DNA from: Chordibacter forsetii
GTDB lineage: Bacteria > Verrucomicrobiota > Verrucomicrobiia > Opitutales > Seribacteraceae
NCBI RefSeq assembly: GCF_964187505.1
Contig: NZ_CAXLML010000021.1
Span: 1 to 19,041 of the forward strand
Direction: 5' to 3'
DNA: 19,041 nucleotides
The notes below the pieces were generated by a model. The model was not told the origin of the DNA and made no database searches. It worked only from the letters and a program-made list of their open reading frames with translations. Both the position numbers and the translations under genes were made by a program. This document shows, in pieces, positions 15,537 to 19,041 of the stretch (the stretch's first letter is position 1; every line of letters starts with the position of its first letter).

Positions 15537-16172
15537 TTAGTAAATTGTTAGACGGGAATAGGCTCGGCTTTTATTAACTATCAATCTTGTCTGATCCATT
15601 AGGTTTTTACCGGAAAATAAAGCCGAGCACAATGCGAGTCCTTGAACACCAAGGGATTCGATCAATGGAAAATCATCTTTGCACAAACCACCAATCAAAT
15701 AGACGGGTATTGGGTCTAGGATTTTCACAATCTGTTGAAATTGATAGTTAGTCAAAACAGGCCGAAGATTTTTTTTTGTGGAAGAGGTTCGGTAAGGTCC
15801 CATCCCGACATAGTCAGGTTTATCTTTTTTGGCACATAAAGCTTCTTCGATCGAATGTACGGTTTTTCCAATAATTTTCTTAGAAGACAGAATTTTTCTA
15901 GCTTTTGCTACCGATCCATCGTTCGCACCAAGATGTACTCCGTGAGCATCTACTTTACGAGTCAGTTCAATGTGGTCGTTTATAATAAGTTTTGCCTGAT
16001 ATGCCTTGGCATAAGTCACCGCCCTATTTGCCTGTTGGTATAATACTTCACTAGGAAGGGATTTGGATCGTAACTGAATGAATTGCCCTCCTCCTTGAAT
16101 AAAATCTTTTACTTGCTGGTCGTGGGAATACTCAGAGGAATCTCGGGTTAGGCACATGATTGAATTGTTCAT
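15537..16172 (-). CDS. thiE: Thiamine phosphate synthase
   Basis: ThiE joins the pyrimidine diphosphate and thiazole phosphate to give thiamine phosphate. The 211-residue barrel protein carries the usual motifs: IQLRSK with R35 and K37 for the pyrophosphate, INDH (64-67), HGVHLGAND ending at D85 for Mg, GKTVHS, the TSSTKK motif (129-134) after GMGP, and the glycine-rich IGGL near the end. These are the complete catalytic features, in contrast to the neighbouring paralogue. I use the ATG at 16172. A GTG at 16178, directly after the upstream stop, would add two residues. The ATG of thiG follows after six bases. Confidence 0.9.
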   Translation of the reverse strand: MNNSIMCLTRDSSEYSHDQQVKDFIQGGGQFIQLRSKSLPSEVLYQQANRAVTYAKAYQAKLIINDHIELTRKVDAHGVHLGANDGSVAKARKILSSKKIIGKTVHSIEEALCAKKDKPDYVGMGPYRTSSTKKNLRPVLTNYQFQQIVKILDPIPVYLIGGLCKDDFPLIESLGVQGLALCSALFSGKNLMDQTRLIVNKSRAYSRLTIY

Positions 16173-16178
16173 AGGCAC

Positions 16179-16838
16179 TCAATCTTCTTTTCCAAGTAAT
16201 CTTTGTAGGATTCCTTTTTCCTTTTCCTTTTGAGCCCAAACGCTGCGCTCAATAAATTGATATCGTTCAAATGCAGCAACCGGGTCTTTTTTCCCCCAAA
16301 TCGATCCAAGTAAAGTTACACCATCAAACCCGAGGTTAAAAAGTTCAGGTATTTTGCGTCTTCTTACTCCACCGAGGGCATAGATTAATGGTTTCTTAGA
16401 ACTTTCCTTTTTTAAGTTGTAGAGAAGACCACCCAATTCGGGCAGGGAAACCTTGGGGATATACCCTTTTTTGGAAATTGATTCATAAACTGGACCAAAG
16501 AAGCAATAATCTAATGGTTCATTTAAATTTTTGAGTTCATCAAGTTTATGGAGTGAACGACTAATCGTCCCCTTCGTTTCGACCAGTTTTTCTTTTGAGT
16601 AATGATGGTATCCACAAAGCGAAAAATCTTTTATTAGCTCAGGAAAGCGATGGAGGACAATCCGACCATGATAAATATCGGGAATTTGACCTAAGAGTTT
16701 TGCTACCTCGGATGCTGTGGCATCTGGTTTGCGTAGGTGAAATCTTTGCAAACCCACTTCAAACAAATCCGATATTATACCTGCTTCACCATCCCTTAAG
16801 GATGCGGCGGAAATCAATATGGCTAAAGGGTGTTCCAT
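16179..16838 (-). CDS. Second ThiE/TenI-family protein
   Basis: The 219-residue protein has a ThiE-like barrel: FHLRKP with R36 and K37, IVLHRF (60-65), GYHHYS (76-81), FGPVYESISKKG (114-125), ALGGV (154-158) and GVTLLGSIW (173-181). It lacks the ThiE TxTK motif and the HLGxxD metal motif. At the position where Bacillus TenI has its tautomerase histidine (GHVF, from memory), this protein has proline (GPVY), while the following KKG is TenI-like. It may therefore be a thiazole tautomerase, a second synthase, or a regulatory or binding paralogue. Similar proteins occur in Bacteroidetes thiamine operons. Its ATG overlaps the thiS stop by one base (TAATG). The C-terminus is lysine-rich. The family is clear and the reaction is not. 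Confidence 0.8.
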   Translation of the reverse strand: MEHPLAILISAASLRDGEAGIISDLFEVGLQRFHLRKPDATASEVAKLLGQIPDIYHGRIVLHRFPELIKDFSLCGYHHYSKEKLVETKGTISRSLHKLDELKNLNEPLDYCFFGPVYESISKKGYIPKVSLPELGGLLYNLKKESSKKPLIYALGGVRRRKIPELFNLGFDGVTLLGSIWGKKDPVAAFERYQFIERSVWAQKEKEKGILQRLLGKED

Positions 16839-17041
16839 TAACCACCCTGAGTAGCTTGTATGAGCAAAATCCGATCACCATCCTGTAAAGTTGTAAGCTT
16901 ATGTTTTTCTTTGGGGACAATGGATTCGTTTACTGCGATAGCCCAGCCTTTCATGTTGGCCAAACCCAACTCAATGGATAGGCCCTCAAGGTCCAATCCA
17001 TCTTCTAAATCTTTTAATTTATCGTTCAGAAATACCTTCAT
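16838..17041 (-). CDS. thiS: Sulfur carrier protein ThiS
   Basis: This 67-residue ubiquitin-like protein ends in QGG (65-67), the diglycine tail that ThiF adenylates and that then carries the thiocarboxylate sulfur to ThiG. It begins MKVFLND, a first beta strand typical of ThiS, and has LTTLQDGDRILLIQATQGG-like spacing of the last strands (DGD at 54-56). The ATG overlaps the thiC stop (ATGA), and its stop overlaps the next start (TAATG), so thiC, thiS and the ThiE-like gene look translationally coupled. MoaD is excluded by the operon context. Confidence 0.93.
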   Translation of the reverse strand: MKVFLNDKLKDLEDGLDLEGLSIELGLANMKGWAIAVNESIVPKEKHKLTTLQDGDRILLIQATQGG

Positions 17042-18969
17042 TCTTTTGGAGGTGGCCCAGAATATATTTCAGCACCTGAATCAAGAAATTCTTTTGCTTT
17101 TTGTGCCATACCCACATCGATAGCCTCAGTCTCATTGCTTAACCCTTGTTCATCTGCAAATCTTCGGACATCCTCAGATATTTTCATGGAGCAAAAATGA
17201 GGTCCGCACATGGAGCAAAAATGTGCAGTCTTTGCGTTATCTTGAGGTAGTGTTTGATCGTGAAATTCTTTGGCTTTTTCAGGATCCAAAGACAGATTGA
17301 ACTGGTCAACCCATCGAAACTCAAAACGTGCTTTTGATAATGCATTGTCGCGGTATTGGGCACCAGGGTGTCCTTTAGCAAGATCTGCTGCATGGGCAGC
17401 AAGTTTGTAAGTGATTACACCTTCACGGACATCTTGACGATCAGGAAGGCCTAGGTGTTCTTTGGGAGTCACATAGCAAAGCATGGCACAACCATACCAT
17501 CCAATCATGGCAGCTCCTATTCCACTAGTTATATGATCGTAACCTGGGGCAACATCAGTGGTTAAGGGGCCAAGCGTGTAAAAAGGGGCTTCGTGGCACC
17601 AGTCTAACTGCTTGTCCATATTTTCCTTGATCATGTGCATAGGAACATGTCCGGGGCCTTCATTCATTACCTGAACCCCCTTATTCCATGCTCGGGTGGT
17701 TAATTCCCCCTGGGTTTTAAGTTCGGCAAACTGGGCTTCGTCATTGGCATCAGCAATTGAACCGGGGCGCAATCCATCTCCTATAGAAAAGGACACATCA
17801 TAGGCTGCCATGATGTCACAAATATCATCCCACCTTTCATACAGAAAATTTTCTTTATGATGTGAAAGGCACCACTTTGCCATAATGGAACCACCTCGGC
17901 TCACAATGCCTGTCATCCGGTTTCTTGTCATCGGAACATAGCGTAGCAGAACCCCTGCATGAATGGTGAAATAATCTACCCCCTGTTCAGCTTGCTCAAT
18001 TAAGGTGTCACGGAAAATATCCCAATTTAATTCTTCGGGTTTTCCGCCCACTTTTTCTAGGGCTTGGTATATGGGAACGGTACCAACAGGAACTGGACAA
18101 TTACGAAGGATCCATTCGCGAGTGCGGTGAATATTTTTGCCAGTGGACAGATCCATTAATGTGTCGGCTCCCCACTTGGTTGCCCACCGCATTTTCTCGA
18201 CCTCCTCCTCAATGGATGATGCGACAGCTGAATTTCCAATATTTGCATTTATTTTGACAAGGAAATTTCGTCCGATTGCCATGGGTTCGAGCTCTGGATG
18301 GTTGATGTTTGCCGGAATGATCGCTCTACCACGGGCAACTTCATCGCGAACAAATTCCGGAGTTACCTCTTGAGGAACCGCGGCTCCAAAGGAATTGCCG
18401 GGGTGCTGATGTTTAAGAGAGTTGGTCAGCTCATCGGGAGAGGTTTGGAGTTCGTTAGCCAAAGTTTGCAACTTCATGTTTTCACGAATTGCTACATATT
18501 CCATTTCGGGTGTTATTATACCCTCCCGTGCATATTGCAATTGTGTGACTGGTTTACCCCCTTTGGCACGAAGGATGGTGACTTTCGAACGGTCGAAATC
18601 TGGGAGTTCCTGGGATTTTTCACGTGATCTTTCGTCGTGCCGATCGGATAGGAAACCATTATCTATTGGCTTGATGTTTCTACCTTCAATTAATTCAACA
18701 TCTCCACGGTTTTTAATCCAGGACTGTCGCATAGTCGGAAGTCCTTTATTCACATCACCATGAAAGTCAGCATCACCCCATGGACCGGAGGTGTCGTATA
18801 CTCTGACTGATTCATTACTTTCCATGCTACCGTCAGGGAGCCGAGTATCGGAAAGTTCGATCTCCCGCATGGGTACATCGAGGTCGTGAAGTTTCCCCTT
18901 TAAATAAACCCGACGAGAATTAGGGAAAAGAGATTTTGGTGGTTGTTGGTCTTCGACTTTTTGGATCAT
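17038..18969 (-). CDS. thiC: Phosphomethylpyrimidine synthase
   Basis: ThiC converts aminoimidazole ribotide to hydroxymethylpyrimidine phosphate, an unusual radical SAM rearrangement. The 643-residue protein has the N-terminal ThiC-associated region (about 15-100) and a core with NANIGNSA (241-248), LMDLSTG (271-277), TIHAG (335-339), SRGGS (357-361) and MNEGPGHVPMH (435-445). The C-terminal cluster motif CSMCGPHFC has C585, C588 and C593 as iron-sulfur ligands. The length matches the long ThiC form. It is the first gene of the operon. No Shine-Dalgarno motif precedes the ATG at 18969. In most bacteria thiC is controlled by a TPP riboswitch, but only 72 bases upstream are available. Confidence 0.97.
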   Translation of the reverse strand: MIQKVEDQQPPKSLFPNSRRVYLKGKLHDLDVPMREIELSDTRLPDGSMESNESVRVYDTSGPWGDADFHGDVNKGLPTMRQSWIKNRGDVELIEGRNIKPIDNGFLSDRHDERSREKSQELPDFDRSKVTILRAKGGKPVTQLQYAREGIITPEMEYVAIRENMKLQTLANELQTSPDELTNSLKHQHPGNSFGAAVPQEVTPEFVRDEVARGRAIIPANINHPELEPMAIGRNFLVKINANIGNSAVASSIEEEVEKMRWATKWGADTLMDLSTGKNIHRTREWILRNCPVPVGTVPIYQALEKVGGKPEELNWDIFRDTLIEQAEQGVDYFTIHAGVLLRYVPMTRNRMTGIVSRGGSIMAKWCLSHHKENFLYERWDDICDIMAAYDVSFSIGDGLRPGSIADANDEAQFAELKTQGELTTRAWNKGVQVMNEGPGHVPMHMIKENMDKQLDWCHEAPFYTLGPLTTDVAPGYDHITSGIGAAMIGWYGCAMLCYVTPKEHLGLPDRQDVREGVITYKLAAHAADLAKGHPGAQYRDNALSKARFEFRWVDQFNLSLDPEKAKEFHDQTLPQDNAKTAHFCSMCGPHFCSMKISEDVRRFADEQGLSNETEAIDVGMAQKAKEFLDSGAEIYSGPPPKE

Positions 18970-19041
18970 ACTGAATGTTTTTAAAGATTCATTCGTTGTC
19001 GTAGAGCCTTTTCCTTAAGCGATTAAAGAAAAAGTTTTCCC
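18970..19041 (-). other. Truncated thiC leader
   Basis: These 72 bases lie before thiC and are cut by the window edge. Read toward thiC, they begin GGGAAAAC, which could be the last bases of a TPP riboswitch (these often end in ...AGGGA). The conserved CTGAGA and P4/P5 segments would lie outside the window. A weak five-base inverted repeat (GAATG at 18973-18977 and CATTC at 18990-18994) is present close to the start codon. Neither feature can be called as a riboswitch or terminator from this sequence. Confidence 0.3.

Noticed and set aside
18137..18763. Open frames of 78-113 codons antisense to thiC
   Set aside because: They lie wholly inside a strongly conserved gene, show no domain-like pattern, and are expected by chance from its codon use.
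1..19041. Defence system, mobile element or other novel multi-gene system
   Set aside because: Every gene longer than 60 codons that looks real belongs to a recognisable housekeeping or metabolic family, except for the uncertain roles of the HAD and M50 proteins. I saw no transposase, integrase, direct-repeat array or defence-type domain.

Overview
This is a gene-dense 19 kb stretch of ordinary chromosomal DNA from a Gram-negative bacterium. The LolC/LolD-type genes, the MsbA-like exporter and DjlA imply an outer membrane. The gene styles (an oversized LepB next to LepA, dapA-dapB-ruvA, a Bacteroidetes-like thiamine operon) and the moderate, slightly AT-leaning composition suggest Verrucomicrobiota, perhaps a marine Opitutae-type organism. 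That placement is inference from sequence style and would need a marker-gene search. I see no tRNA, rRNA, CRISPR array, insertion sequence or phage gene, and no gene-free stretch longer than about 90 bases.

Layout: (1) At 1-757 (+) lie the last codons of a LolC/E-like permease and a complete lolD, joined by a TAATG overlap. (2) At 750-1990 (-) are a small HAD-type phosphatase and djlA (TTG start), converging on lolD with an 8-base overlap. (3) At 2073-2612 (+) is a small membrane M50-type zinc metalloprotease of unknown role. (4) At 2619-9271 (-) is a co-directional run lepA, lepB, malQ, msbA-like exporter, read from right to left. (5) At 9360-11640 (+) is dapA-dapB-ruvA with ATGA overlaps; the first two are consecutive steps of lysine/diaminopimelate synthesis and the third is the Holliday-junction protein. 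(6) At 11637-18969 (-) is an eight-gene thiamine operon in the order thiC, thiS, ThiE/TenI-like, thiE, thiG, thiH, thiF(-rhodanese), thiD.

The thiamine operon encodes almost the whole route to thiamine phosphate. ThiC makes the pyrimidine, and ThiD phosphorylates it. ThiF activates ThiS and has a fused rhodanese domain that can carry sulfur. ThiH supplies dehydroglycine from tyrosine, ThiG closes the thiazole ring, and ThiE joins the halves. A second ThiE-family protein with mixed ThiE/TenI features is the least certain member. ThiL, which makes the diphosphate, is not in the window. The 72 bases before thiC are cut by the window edge, so a TPP riboswitch there can only be suspected.

I did not find a clearly new defence, mobile or signalling system. 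The items most worth a second look are the second ThiE-like protein, the roughly 140-residue insertion in LepB, the small M50 protease, the HAD-DjlA pair, a perfect palindrome in the lepA/dapA divergent region, and the absence of room for terminators at all three convergent junctions.
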